A DNA stretch of 64,000 nt from Pagrus major (lineage: Eukaryota > Chordata > Actinopteri > Spariformes > Sparidae): assembly GCF_040436345.1 (NCBI RefSeq), contig NC_133236.1:13756443-13820442 (forward strand), in the 5' to 3' direction. Position 1 is the stretch's first letter; each line of letters starts with the position of its first letter. Position numbers and translations under genes: made by a program. The notes under the pieces were generated by a model. That model was not told the origin of the DNA. It worked only from the letters and a program-made list of their open reading frames with translations, and did not search any database. Shown one piece after another: positions 42,101-47,355 of the stretch.

Positions 42101-43274
42101 TGATGAAGTGCAGGTTAAATAATTTATAGTCACGCGTAGGGATGGGACAATAAAAGATTTTATCACAGATCGCGATAACAAACACTCTGGATAAGTTTAT
42201 CATTTTGAATTTCCTTTATCGAGATAATCGTTAATATCCTTACACAAGAGACGTAACAAAAAAGGTTTCGCTCGCTGACGTACAGTCCTACAATTTTCTG
42301 CTTTGTTTGTTTTTCATTTAAAGATCTTAACCAAAAATGTGTTGTATCTATCTGAGATGCAACCAAAATATTTCTTCCTTAAAAAAATGTAAGGTCAAGT
42401 GATTCCTGTCCATGTGTTAGCGCCACTTTATGTTGAGTTTTTAGCATATTTATTTTTTAATTATGGCGATAATATCATGAATCACAATTATTTTGGCCAG
42501 TTTAATCATGACGTGAAGTTCTGATTATGTTCCATGCTTGGTCATGCGTAAAAATGATGTGTAACAACAGACATCACTAATCATCAGGGGTCTTCAGACA
42601 GGGAAATGCAGACGACAACAGGTTGAAGGAACTTTTTAACTTCTTGGAAAATGGTTACTTTGGGTGGAAACACAGCTGAGCTCAATAGGTACTGACAGAA
42701 TCTCATTATGTGCATTATGCATGTAAGTAGAGAAGTGTGAATGTGATGATGCAGAGACAAACCCACAGCAGTCAACCAGTGTCATGGCACTGTGGCCATT
42801 TGTACTGTGTAAAAAGTCACATCAGGCTCTGCTTGTGATAAAGCTCGTTCCCAGTCTCTACCGAGTACTTTGGTGCTGTCAACTACATTAAAAGCAGTGC
42901 TAATTACGCCGAATTAAAGAGTGACTTCTACTAAGTTTAACACCATCGTCCAAGAATTACGAGTACGGTTTCTTAGTGACGCAGGTAGAAAATGACTGCT
43001 GAAAGCTTTTTTTCAATGCGGTTTGGCAGAGCGGGATAACGGGGCCGCCTGTGGGACCCAACTCCCATGCTGTCTTTACCCGGTGATGGAACTCTCCTGC
43101 ATGGGCGCCTCCCCCGCGTCCACGTCCGCGGTAGTGGTCTCTTTTCCCCCGGCCGCGGTGGTGGCCTCCTCTGCCTCTGCCGCGGTGTTCAGCGCCATGA
43201 CTGTCGCTGTCGCTTCCACCCCGGCCGCCTCTTTTCCAGCTGCCTCCTCTGCCTCTGTTCGGTCTGCCCTCCAT
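1203..43274 (-). CDS. AVEN: AVEN, apoptosis and caspase activation inhibitor (gene span, six coding exons)
   Basis: AVEN binds BCL-XL and APAF1 to restrain caspase-9 activation, promotes ATM signalling, and uses an RGG/RG box to bind G-quadruplex RNA. Joining 43274-43080, 40032-39861, 5426-5356, 3176-3081, 2948-2621 and 1330-1203 gives 990 nt, 329 aa plus stop; human AVEN is 362 aa. Every junction has GT-AG and keeps the frame. Landmarks: RGG-rich residues 1-60, SNWDRY at 90-95, QRGTDYHVLLESAG at 110-123, DSFTQFRFSEEKNW at 124-137, a VFVDLPALAQSL helix in exon 4, a Glu/Asp/Ala-rich stretch in exon 5, and the diagnostic C-terminus EDLEDWLDSMIS. The start is the first ATG in the open frame. Intron 2 is 34.4 kb and carries the presumed CHRM5 first exon on the opposite strand. 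The central part and C-terminus leave little doubt; the N-terminus is low complexity. Confidence 0.95.
1456..2566. mobile_element. Palindromic MITE split by a second palindromic MITE
   Basis: Within AVEN intron 5. The outer element's left part (about 1456-1550) starts with acattttggggaatgtgctt and its right part (2175-2566) ends with the inverse, agcatatttcccaaaaatgt, then CCTTTAA. The halves are separated by a second inverted-repeat element at 1551-2174, whose left end ggggaacccaagtattttta pairs with the inverse end atatactggaactcctc. The inner element is flanked by TTGA (1547-1550) and TTAA (2175-2178), as expected for TTAA-targeting piggyBac-type insertion with one base changed. Both families look like common teleost repeats; the classification is inference. 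Confidence 0.75.
2621..2948 (-). CDS. AVEN: AVEN exon 5
   Basis: 328 nt, acceptor gtttcag, donor gtgagt, phase 0 in and 1 out. This is the poorly conserved linker, Ala/Pro/Ser-rich, with a DDEDEDEELDQLLSLQKP segment that matches the human EEELDLLLNLDAP motif. Confidence 0.9.
3081..3176 (-). CDS. AVEN: AVEN exon 4
   Basis: 96 nt in phase 0 on both sides, acceptor ctttag, donor gtgagc. Encodes VFVDLPALAQSLQQ and LHQRLNLEAELVQ, matching the human FYVDSELLVRALQE and LRLNVAAELVQ block. Confidence 0.95.
3177..5355. other. AVEN intron 3, mostly unannotated, with one hAT-like MITE
   Basis: Apart from the inverted-repeat element at 4822-5200, this 2.2-kb intron shows no coding potential I trust. The ORFs of up to 152 codons at 3787-4824 lack family resemblance and are A/T-biased. 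A GATACAGAT-like fragment at 4210-4280 resembles other element ends in the window. Confidence 0.5.
4822..5200. mobile_element. hAT-like non-autonomous element (TAGGGATGCA ends)
   Basis: Left end tagggatgcagcgattta and right end tatcggtgcatccctc form short terminal inverted repeats of the TAGGGATGCACCGAT type common in fish hAT MITEs. Flanks GGCACAAT and GCTACAAT match at 6 of 8 bases, suggesting a decayed 8-bp target duplication. The interior is A/T-rich with no ORF of note. Confidence 0.6.
5356..5426 (-). CDS. AVEN: AVEN exon 3
   Basis: 71 nt, acceptor tttctcag, donor gtaaat. Encodes GDSFTQFRFSEEKNWEMDSF, matching the human GDSFSQFRFAEEKEWD segment. Phase 1 in, 0 out. Confidence 0.95.
5427..8030. 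other. AVEN intron 2, first part: no gene seen
   Basis: No recognisable gene. A relic of a GATATCGATATTGG-type repeat lies near 6590-6700. 7440-7790 is unusually free of repeats and more G+C-rich than its surroundings. Short ORFs here have no family resemblance. Confidence 0.5.
8031..8380. mobile_element. TTAA-type MITE (TTAAAGGTCCAGTGTG ends)
   Basis: Terminal inverted repeats ttaaaggtccagtgtgttaa and ctacacactggaccttaa bound a 350-bp element. Its inner segment (cagtagcccagaacggacaa) is one I associate with an abundant teleost MITE. TTAA occurs at both ends. Poly(T) runs near 8250-8272 lie inside. Confidence 0.75.
8505..9430 (-). mobile_element. 3' end of a LINE (L2/CR1-type) with frameshifted reverse-transcriptase C-terminus
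   Basis: The minus-strand frame at 9158-8865 reads PILQSLHWLPVTQRLVLKIL then LLVYKSLHGSGPKYISDMF. This is the conserved region after the reverse transcriptase domain in L2/CR1-type LINEs (LHWLPV, KILLLVYK, P-YLSD). A second frame (9073-8882) continues PVVPRVKTKPGRSSFCY, so at least one frameshift breaks the copy. Flanks such as gcaatttcatttgtaaagca at 8520-8540 belong to a teleost 3'-tail repeat. Truncated and inactive. Confidence 0.75.
9431..12590. other. AVEN intron 2: unannotated, with CT/GA-rich block
   Basis: No gene recognised. 10070-10135 is pyrimidine-rich with a (CTG)n run, and 10325-10370 is GGA-rich; the two are roughly complementary and could pair. Fragments of the AGCTGCAAC-type hAT repeat appear near 12060-12130 and 12480-12560. 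Confidence 0.45.
12595..13050. repeat. Dispersed repeat related to 42141-42500
   Basis: gggataatcgtgaacatcct, cactgacgtacagtcatat and gataatatcatgaatcccaa recur with few changes at 42225-42490 in the same order. The end gatacccaaccctaa resembles a hAT-type terminus. The local ORF of 67 codons is not credited. Confidence 0.6.
13117..13139. repeat. (AC)n microsatellite
   Basis: Uninterrupted AC dinucleotide run of about 11 units. Confidence 0.9.
13140..17260. other. AVEN intron 2: no gene; poly(A) run and possible conserved element
   Basis: No coding exon recognised. A 27-base A run sits at about 16112-16138. 16240-16520 has low repeat content and several TAATTG/CAATTA homeodomain-like cores. 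Confidence 0.45.
17265..17610. repeat. Dispersed repeat, copy 1 (partner at 29985-30390)
   Basis: Shares a long diverged alignment with 29985-30390: ctggcccaaaaagacttctt, cccgcaaaatgactcatttc, gtccaataacatttggagag, taaaccggaagttggctggc and caactttcataggaatga recur in order. Neither copy has an ORF. Family unknown to me by name; it looks like a teleost interspersed repeat. Confidence 0.75.
17940..18520. repeat. GCTAAC-rich interspersed repeat, two halves
   Basis: Segments at 17955-18070 and 18355-18520 both carry variants of gctaatgtttaccatgtt and gctaacatt, and the second ends acagtacagctgaggctgat. The spacing suggests a copy interrupted at about 18080-18340, or two adjacent copies. Confidence 0.6.
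18521..19853. other. AVEN intron 2: nothing recognised
   Basis: No ORF, repeat family or RNA gene that I can support. Confidence 0.4.
19854..20112. mobile_element. hAT-like MITE with near-perfect 8-bp target duplication
   Basis: Ends tagtgctgcaac and gttccagcact are inverted. The flanks AGCCTTTA (19846-19853) and AGCCTGTA (20113-20120) match at 7 of 8 bases. The 259-bp interior has the ttaattaatatgttgatta / gactaatcatcaaaattgc palindromic character of the AGCTGCAAC family seen elsewhere in the window. Confidence 0.7.
20121..23730. other. AVEN intron 2: no gene recognised
   Basis: Short ORFs only (up to 117 codons, A/T-rich, no family resemblance). A gctaacattctgttaacag fragment near 20208-20226 matches the GCTAAC repeat. 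Otherwise unique-looking sequence. Confidence 0.4.
23739..24653 (+). mobile_element. hAT-type element, 915 bp, with perfect 8-bp target duplication and transposase start remnant
   Basis: Left end taggggtgtgcgatatgacg and right end ccatatcgcccacccctac form terminal inverted repeats. The flanking octamer CTTTAAAG is identical at 23731-23738 and 24654-24661. Inside, a G+C-rich block (about 23880-24010) leads to an ATG at 23986 reading MAESQTEELVAFFKKN before a stop. That resembles the start of a ZBED/hAT-like transposase, after which the coding region is gone. A (CA)n array follows. The structure is clear; the family name is inference. Confidence 0.85.
24125..24169. repeat. (CA)n microsatellite inside the hAT element
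   Basis: About 22 uninterrupted CA units, preceded by imperfect (TG/CA)-rich sequence. Confidence 0.95.
24662..26055. other. AVEN intron 2: nothing recognised
   Basis: No gene, RNA or clear element; an (AAC)n-like run near 24880-24896 is too short to list separately. Confidence 0.4.
26130..26500. repeat. Interspersed repeat (ACTTGAGTA family) plus hAT-like end
   Basis: caggtactttacttgagtat and tttctgctactttatacttc are the inverse of the aagtacaagtgcctcaaaat segment at 62322-62345, a teleost repeat. 26400-26500 ends gataattggccagggccggt, typical of GGCCGATTATCGG-type hAT ends. Confidence 0.55.
27515..28351 (+). other. CHRM5: Candidate non-coding 5' exon of CHRM5 and its upstream region
   Basis: A CT-rich block (27395-27475), a palindromic GGGAATTTCCC (27515-27525), a repeat-free stretch and a GA-rich leader (28105-28250) end in AACAGG followed by the strong donor gtgagtatg at 28352. 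The CHRM5 coding exon has a splice acceptor at 44200, so a 5' exon must exist upstream on this strand. In mammals CHRM5 leader exons also lie inside AVEN. The 121-codon ORF at 27909-28274 starts MDIDTEQLLH, matches no family I know and would be an upstream ORF in this leader. The promoter position and exon start are not determined. Confidence 0.4.
29205..29605. repeat. Retroposon-like repeat with (CCAA)n tail
   Basis: ccaagtttcgtggaaatctg then gagcagtttttgtgtaatcc then (ccaa)n at 29561-29582 is a widespread vertebrate retroposon 3' end. The upstream part (catacctctgccaaggccca) belongs to the same family. Direction inferred plus from the tail. Confidence 0.55.
29812..30440. mobile_element. hAT-like element carrying a copy of the 17265 repeat
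   Basis: gtagagtccgaccgatatta at 29811 and tagtatcggcccgaaaagtc at 30423 resemble ends of a GTCCGACCGATATT element, though the inversion is imperfect. Within it, 29985-30390 is copy 2 of the dispersed repeat at 17265-17610. It could be an element that contains the repeat, or one into which the repeat inserted. Confidence 0.5.
30441..32030. other. AVEN intron 2: no gene; possible conserved non-coding block
   Basis: No coding exon. 30950-31520 is repeat-poor, with motifs such as ttcatcaaag (TCF/LEF-like) and attcaatcaata. A short (AT)n lies at about 31847-31859. Confidence 0.4.
32041..32120. repeat. Perfect 40-bp tandem duplication
   Basis: 32041-32080 and 32081-32120 are identical, each beginning gaggaaacagtcaaattgaa and ending gagattatata. 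Confidence 0.97.
32168..32631. mobile_element. hAT-type MITE, 464 bp, with perfect 8-bp target duplication
   Basis: Left end tagggctgggtggtatgg and right end gtatactgcccagcccca are inverted repeats. The octamer GAATGACA flanks both sides (32160-32167 and 32632-32639). The interior is rich in GATATT/ATATCA palindromes, with no transposase. Confidence 0.85.
32705..32870. repeat. Interspersed repeat (AAAGTACTCAGGTCCTTTACT)
   Basis: aaaagtactcaggtccttta, aaaagtagcaatactatagt and catactttaagtaccaaaag recur widely in teleost genomes and are related to the 26130 and 62225 copies. No ORF. Confidence 0.55.
33874..34630. mobile_element. hAT-like AGCTGCAAC element interrupted by another repeat
   Basis: Left part 33874-34030 (tagagctgcaaaaattaatc, gtttctttactcc) and right part 34556-34626 (cattcattcgattaatcttg, gtaatcaacagataaatcac) match the start and end of the intact copy at 45986-46322. 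Between them, 34031-34555 is a different repeat with tttcaaccaggagaccgctg and cctaaacctaatc. Confidence 0.6.
34640..36330. other. AVEN intron 2: nothing recognised
   Basis: A/T-rich sequence with short unsupported ORFs; no element ends or RNA genes seen. Confidence 0.4.
36345..36560. repeat. Dispersed repeat (GACACTACAGGTGAATAGGG), copy 1
   Basis: gacactacaggtgaataggg, atatcaccatgaaacttccc and acattaagacaactgtttta recur with changes at 37018-37215, at 48985-49063 and at 49970-50200. Confidence 0.7.
36600..36795 (-). mobile_element. tRNA-derived SINE
   Basis: Read on the minus strand from 36795, it begins tagctcagttggtagagcat (Pol III A box). About 45 bases on it has gggttaaaatccgacc (a decayed B box, GGTTCGAATCC in functional genes). 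It then runs into a CT-rich body with tcctccc, ctctctctctc and ttcttgtcac, and ends near caataaaatcatt. The tRNA-like head has no acceptor-stem pairing, so it is a SINE, not a tRNA gene. Confidence 0.8.
37010..37215. repeat. Dispersed repeat, copy 2
   Basis: Same family as 36345-36560: aagacactacggataaatag, atatcaccatgaaacttctc and attgagacaattt. Contains a small hairpin (tgtatgtttttaaaaaaacataca, 37080-37103). Confidence 0.65.
37216..39860. other. AVEN intron 2, last part: no gene recognised
   Basis: Only short ORFs without family resemblance. A possible element relic lies at 38865-38970 (accagcgtgctggctgccca, ggttgcactggtgcgcct). Confidence 0.4.
39861..40032 (-). CDS. AVEN: AVEN exon 2
   Basis: 172 nt, acceptor ttttag, donor gtaagg, phase 0 in and 1 out. 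Encodes residues 66-122 with RRKLESNWDRYAESEK and QRGTDYHVLLESAG, close to the human NWDRYQDIEKE and RGTDFSVLLSSAG segments. Confidence 0.95.
40183..40271. mobile_element. 89-bp TTAA-flanked MITE
   Basis: ttaaaggataagttcacc at the left and the inverse ggtgaacatatcctttaa at the right, with TTAA at both ends. Too short to code; lies in AVEN intron 1. Confidence 0.8.
41644..41729. repeat. 43-bp tandem duplication
   Basis: accaaaggagatttgtatga followed by ttgcaatca..gagcccc occurs at 41644 and again at 41687, differing at two or three bases. Confidence 0.9.
42141..42500. repeat. hAT-like dispersed repeat (GGGATGGGACAATA), partner of 12595
   Basis: gggatgggacaataaaagat at the left is a typical hAT MITE end. 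gagataatcgttaatatcct, gctgacgtacagtcctac and gataatatcatgaatcac match the copy at 12640-12830. Confidence 0.65.
43080..43274 (-). CDS. AVEN: AVEN exon 1 (coding part)
   Basis: ATG at 43274-43272 begins MEGRPNRGRGGSWKRG. The 65 codons are mostly Arg/Gly with repeated RGRGG units, the RGG/RG box known to bind RNA. It ends CAC CGG before the donor gtaaag, phase 0. It is the only clearly G+C-rich coding stretch of the gene. ORFs on the opposite strand here are shadows. Confidence 0.88.
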
Positions 43275-43390
43275 TGCTGTCAACTGTGGCCGGACAGTTG
43301 AGCGTGTGACACCAAACAGTCGAACGGAATGAGCGTTACATTGAATGGTGTCCCACGACAAAATGGCGTCCGATAGTTCCGGGTCCCATT
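43275..43390 (-). promoter_or_regulatory. AVEN: AVEN 5' UTR and core promoter candidate with YY1-type motif
   Basis: The frame stays open upstream of the ATG, but the first ATG is at 43274. CAAAATGGCG at 43359-43368 on the plus strand matches the YY1 core (AAATGGCG), often found at transcription starts of housekeeping genes. The area is G+C-rich relative to its flanks. The exact start is not determined. Confidence 0.45.
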
Positions 43391-43908
43391 TAGAAACAAA
43401 TAATTTTCACACTTATGTGTGGACCAAAGTATATACAATAATCAGTTACTTTCCACAATTTAATGTAAACATTTTTTAAAAATGTTTTAATTGGAAAGCA
43501 AACAACAGTATGAATAACATAACAATTCAAGATATGTAATTAGGCCTACACCACAGGACAATACATCAAGGGTCTATTCTGTTAGGAATGTAAATATGTA
43601 TGAAATAAATTAAAATAAGAAGAAAAAAACAGAACAATGTACAAAATAGATATGTTAAAATCTATGTTTTTATTGTTTTCACTGGCTCTCTTGAATTATA
43701 TCACATTTTGAGTTTTTTTTAATAAATCAAATTTTAATAGTTTTTAGGAATTTCATTCTGATTTAAACAAAAATGTGCAAATAATTCAGTACATTTATAT
43801 GCATTTGTTCATTCATGTCTTTAGAGATCTTTCCCTGCTTAATGCATATGTATAGATTCTGTGCATGTGTTTGTGACACTGAATTTCCCAATAAAGGGAT
43901 TAATATCC

Positions 43909-43960
43909 TCCTCCTCTTCTTCTTCTTCTTCTTCTAACCCCTAACCCTAACCCTAACCCT
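43909..43960. repeat. (CTT)n followed by telomere-like (CCCTAA)n
   Basis: A pyrimidine CTT run at 43909-43934 is followed by about four units of ccctaa (43934-43960), equivalent to TTAGGG on the minus strand. A T run follows. Confidence 0.9.
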
Positions 43961-44018
43961 TTTTTTTGTTTGTTTTCAAAGATGATGGACGACTTAAACA
44001 CTTTTAGATTAACAGATA

Positions 44019-44019
44019 T

Positions 44020-44050
<31 letters not shown>
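44019..44050. repeat. (ACT)n microsatellite
   Basis: About ten ACT units, 220 bases before the CHRM5 start codon. Confidence 0.9.
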
Positions 44051-44200
44051 GCTACACTAATATTAGTGTATATGGCAGTATTTTTTCTGACCCCTTGAAA
44101 ATGAGAGGATATACCTAAAAGAGTTCATTCTGATGTAACAATTTGACAAAAAATAACTGTGTGCAAATGTGTCTCATAAATATTTTTCTTTTTATTTCAG

Positions 44201-44270
44201 GAAAACTAATGGAGCCACAAGAAAGCACCCCTCTTTGACCTGTGAGCAGTAACACAGATAACACAGCATC
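44201..44270 (+). other. CHRM5: CHRM5 5' UTR in the coding exon, after splice acceptor
   Basis: The acceptor tttttatttcag ends at 44200. The 70 bases before the ATG hold an upstream ATG (44210) in a short frame. This shows at least one upstream non-coding exon. Confidence 0.6.
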
Positions 44271-45806
44271 ATGAGTGTCGATCCTCCGAACGGCACTTTT
44301 CCCAACACATCACTCGTCCTGGCTGCTCCACACAGCCTTTTGGAGGCTATAACCATCGCCTCGGTGTCCGCCATCGTCAGCTTGATCACTATTGTTGGTA
44401 ATGTGCTGGTGTTGCTGTCCTTCAAAGTCAACAGCCAGTTGAAGACTGTGAACAACTACTATCTACTGAGTTTGGCTTTTGCTGATCTCATTATAGGAGT
44501 GTTGTCCATGAACTTATACACTACCTACATCCTGATGGGTTACTGGTCCTTGGGAAACCTTGCATGTGATCTTTGGCTTGCAGTGGATTATGTAGCCAGC
44601 AATGCTTCAGTTATGAACTTACTTGTCATCAGCTTCGACAGGTACTTCTCCATCACGAGGCCGCTGACTTACAGGGCTAAAAGGACCCCAAAGAGAGCAG
44701 CCATCATGATCGGCCTTGCATGGCTGGTGTCTTTTGTCCTCTGGGCGCCACCCATCCTGTGCTGGCAGTACTTCGTAGGAGAACGAAAAGTGGCTCCTGG
44801 CGAGTGCCAGATCCAGTTTTTAACAGAGCCTGTGATCACATTTGGGACAGCCATTGCTGCTTTCTATATCCCTGTCTCTGTCATGACCATCCTGTACTGT
44901 CGGATCTACAAGGAGACGCAGAAACGGACCAAAGATCTGGCAGAGCTGCAAGGGCTCGCAACAGAGAATGTTCTAGAGGGGACTAAACCGCAGAAAACTA
45001 TCATTCATTCATGCTTTCATTTCACCAGAGAGAGGAGAGACCAGAGTCAGGCCTCCTGGTCCTCATCGAACCAAAGCAATGCCACTAAAACTACCACAAG
45101 ATCAGATGACGCATGGGTGAAAGCAGATCAGATAACTTCCTTTAACAGCTACACCTCATCTGAAGAGGAGGAGCATCATGTTTCAATAGATACCCCACAG
45201 GGATCTTTCAAAGAGCAAGGTAGTGGACAAAGTAATAAGAACGGGCAGGTGACTGATTATACAGAAGATCGGTACTTTGCCACTCCTCAAAAGAAGAACA
45301 GTAAAAAGCACATTTCGTATAAGTTCAAGCCTGGCTCGAAGGGTAAAAATGGCAATCCTACGATTGCAATGCCCTGCCCGCCCGAAGTAGAACAGCCAGC
45401 CAAAAACGCCTCCCCTTCTTCCTCCACCACCTCCAAACCCATGGACCCCGTCCTGAAGAACCAGATCACCAAGAGGAAGAGGAACGTGCTGGTGAAGGAG
45501 AAAAAGGCGGCCCAGACTCTCAGCGCCATCCTCCTGGCTTTCATCCTCACATGGACGCCCTACAACATCATGGTGCTCATCTCCGCTTTCTGTGTCGACT
45601 GCATCCCCACGTCCCTGTGGCACCTGGGCTACTGGCTGTGTTACGTCAACAGCACCATCAACCCCATGTGCTACGCCCTCTGCAACAAGACCTTTCAGAA
45701 GACCTTCCGCATGCTTCTGCTCTGCCAGTGGAGGAGGAGGCGGAGAGGCGAGGACAAGCTGTACTGGTGTGGACAAAACCAAAATGTCAACAATAAAATG
45801 ACTTGA
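44271..45806 (+). CDS. CHRM5: CHRM5, muscarinic acetylcholine receptor M5 (single coding exon)
   Basis: A plasma-membrane class A receptor for acetylcholine, coupling to Gq/11 and phospholipase C. It is 511 aa (human M5 is 532). The N-terminus has sequons NGT (7-9) and NTS (12-14). TM1 starts near residue 26. D72 in SLAFADL is the conserved sodium-site aspartate. C99 and C179 form the usual disulfide. D106 is the ligand-binding aspartate, followed by [12 protein letters not shown], and DRY is at 123-125. The third intracellular loop (about 215-430) is long and variable, with basic ends, [10 protein letters not shown] and [21 protein letters not shown]6 has [13 protein letters not shown] and TM7 has [14 protein letters not shown] (NPxxY). 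The C-tail ends with a basic cluster and [13 protein letters not shown], like the KLYW tail of human M5. The loop ends and tail fit M5 better than M1 or M3. It runs against AVEN, whose first exon lies 1 kb upstream. Confidence 0.98.
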   Translation: MSVDPPNGTFPNTSLVLAAPHSLLEAITIASVSAIVSLITIVGNVLVLLSFKVNSQLKTVNNYYLLSLAFADLIIGVLSMNLYTTYILMGYWSLGNLACDLWLAVDYVASNASVMNLLVISFDRYFSITRPLTYRAKRTPKRAAIMIGLAWLVSFVLWAPPILCWQYFVGERKVAPGECQIQFLTEPVITFGTAIAAFYIPVSVMTILYCRIYKETQKRTKDLAELQGLATENVLEGTKPQKTIIHSCFHFTRERRDQSQASWSSSNQSNATKTTTRSDDAWVKADQITSFNSYTSSEEEEHHVSIDTPQGSFKEQGSGQSNKNGQVTDYTEDRYFATPQKKNSKKHISYKFKPGSKGKNGNPTIAMPCPPEVEQPAKNASPSSSTTSKPMDPVLKNQITKRKRNVLVKEKKAAQTLSAILLAFILTWTPYNIMVLISAFCVDCIPTSLWHLGYWLCYVNSTINPMCYALCNKTFQKTFRMLLLCQWRRRRRGEDKLYWCGQNQNVNNKMT

Positions 45807-45985
45807 TGTGGCGGTGCAGTGTTAGAGCAGACGTACTGCTTCTGCCCACATGTGGATTTTCTTGATTATAATGTAGTCGATGGTCATCTTCAGCATGAAG
45901 TGCTGCATGTGATTGTTGTGTTGAAGTACAAAATGTTGGTGGAAAATGAGCCGAGCTGACACAGCACTTAAACTGCTGCTCTAGA

Positions 45986-46322
45986 TAGAGCTGCAACTGT
46001 TAATCCATTAATTGTGAACTATTAAATTAATCACCAACTATTTTGATAATCAATTAATTGGTCATAATTCTCTGATTCCAGCTGCTTAAATATGAGTATG
46101 AAATATGAATCTGGTTTCTTTACTCCTCTATGAAAGTAAACTGAATATCTTTTGGTTTTGGACAAAGCAAGAAGTGAGTCATCTTGGGCTTTTTGGAAAC
46201 ACTCAATCAACATTTCTTTTTACCACTTTCTGACATTCTATAAAGCAAACAACTAATCGATTAATCAAGAAAATGATCGACAGATTAAAAAACGGTGAAA
46301 ATATTTGTTAGTTGCAGCTCTA
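45986..46322. mobile_element. hAT-like MITE (TAGAGCTGCAAC ends), intact copy
   Basis: tagagctgcaactgttaatc and the inverse gttagttgcagctcta bound 337 bp with internal gattaatcaag/attaattg palindromes. No clear target duplication. It lies 180 bases after the CHRM5 stop, probably in its 3' UTR. Confidence 0.8.
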
Positions 46323-46340
46323 GTCCAAATCATTACAGAA

Positions 46341-46346
46341 AATAAA
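46341..46346 (+). terminator. CHRM5: Candidate CHRM5 poly(A) signal
   Basis: AATAAA 535 bases after the stop codon, just beyond the MITE. CHRM5 3' UTRs can be longer, so this may be one of several. Confidence 0.3.
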
Positions 46347-46420
46347 CCTCATGAAGGTGGCTACACATTCTTACAAAGGTTAAAGGTCAAAGGATGGGTT
46401 CAGATTTTCCCAAGTCCATC

Positions 46421-46758
46421 TTAAAGGGGGAACTTCACTAGTTTTACGCATCAAAGTCAGGATGACAGGTTCTCGGATTACTGCTGCACACAAAAAAGCT
46501 TTATTTAGCCTTTTGTGGCTCAAAAGGGGGCTGCACTGAAAAGAGTAGAATTCTGTGTAAGAATGAAGTGACCAGACTTCTATAGCCTCTGCTCATCATC
46601 TCTGCTTGAGGCTAGTGGCTCCAGGCTACATTAGCTGCTACTAGCATAACACACCTGAATCTCCAACTGAACTCTCAGCGGTCCAGTGGCATTATAGGTT
46701 AGGACTACGTAGGTGCCAAAGATGTTATAGATGGAGTATGGGTGGAGTACTCTTTTAA
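46421..46758. mobile_element. TTAA-flanked MITE-like element
   Basis: ttaaagggggaacttcacta at the left and the loosely inverse ggtggagtactcttttaa at the right, with TTAA at 46421 and 46755. The interior contains cattagctgctactagcata-type repeat sequence. End similarity is partial. Confidence 0.55.
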
Positions 46759-46856
46759 TAGAATACTCACAAACTGTAAAAAATGTTTTAACCTTTATTT
46801 ATTCGGGGGAGTTTCACTGAGAGCAATGCTCTATTGCCAGGAACACCCTGATCACA

Positions 46857-47355
46857 TTAAAGGGTAACCACCAATTTTACACATTAAAGTGTGTTTACAG
46901 GTCGTAGGGAGTACTAATGCATGTATGAAAAAGTTGTATAAAGCCTTTAGTGTCTATAGAGGAAGCTGCTGTAATCTGATAAATTGTCCTCAGTGATGTC
47001 ACTCAGTGTTGCGTTGTGGGTCATGTAGGCGTCAGGTTTTGAAAAGGAAGCAGAAGGCGTGGAATAATTAAGGTGATATCGCTGGTTCTGCTGTATTGAT
47101 TTTGATTATTTATTTATAACCGTCTATGATGAGTTCAACAGTGTTACAGGAGTGCGATGCTACATCAGTGGACTGCTTTTCAAAAGTTAGCATTACCCAC
47201 AATGCAATTTGACATGACATCACTGGAGACAATTTATCAGATTACATGCAGCTTCTTCTGGAGCCACAAAAGACTTTTTTTCACATATGCCGTAGTACTA
47301 CCCAAGACCTGTAAACACACTTAAATGTGTAAAAATTGGTGGCGGTACCCTTTAA
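46857..47355. mobile_element. TTAA-flanked palindromic MITE, 499 bp
   Basis: ttaaagggtaaccaccaatt and its inverse aattggtggcggtaccctttaa (47334-47355) start long inverted repeats. Inner segments also pair: gctgctgtaatctgataaat with atttatcagattacatgcagc. TTAA at both ends points to piggyBac-type mobilisation. Confidence 0.85.

Larger units (their letters stand above)
40272..43079. other. AVEN intron 1: repeats only
   Basis: No coding exon seen. It holds the 43-bp tandem duplication at 41644 and the hAT-like repeat at 42141-42500. Confidence 0.45.
43391..44200. other. AVEN-CHRM5 interval with microsatellites
   Basis: A/T-rich, without ORFs. Holds (CTT)n and (CCCTAA)n at 43909-43960 and (ACT)n at 44019-44050. 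Ends in the polypyrimidine tract and acceptor tttttatttcag at 44189-44200. Confidence 0.6.

Noticed and set aside
43023-43309. Two plus-strand ORFs of 80-92 codons over AVEN exon 1
   Set aside because: Shadows of the G+C-rich RGG-coding exon; Ala/Ser/Val-rich low complexity.
43934-43960. Remnant of a chromosome fusion
   Set aside because: Only about four units in one orientation, next to microsatellites; too short for that claim.
45183-45782. 199-codon minus-strand ORF opposite CHRM5
   Set aside because: Shadow of the real CHRM5 frame, which has all receptor motifs.
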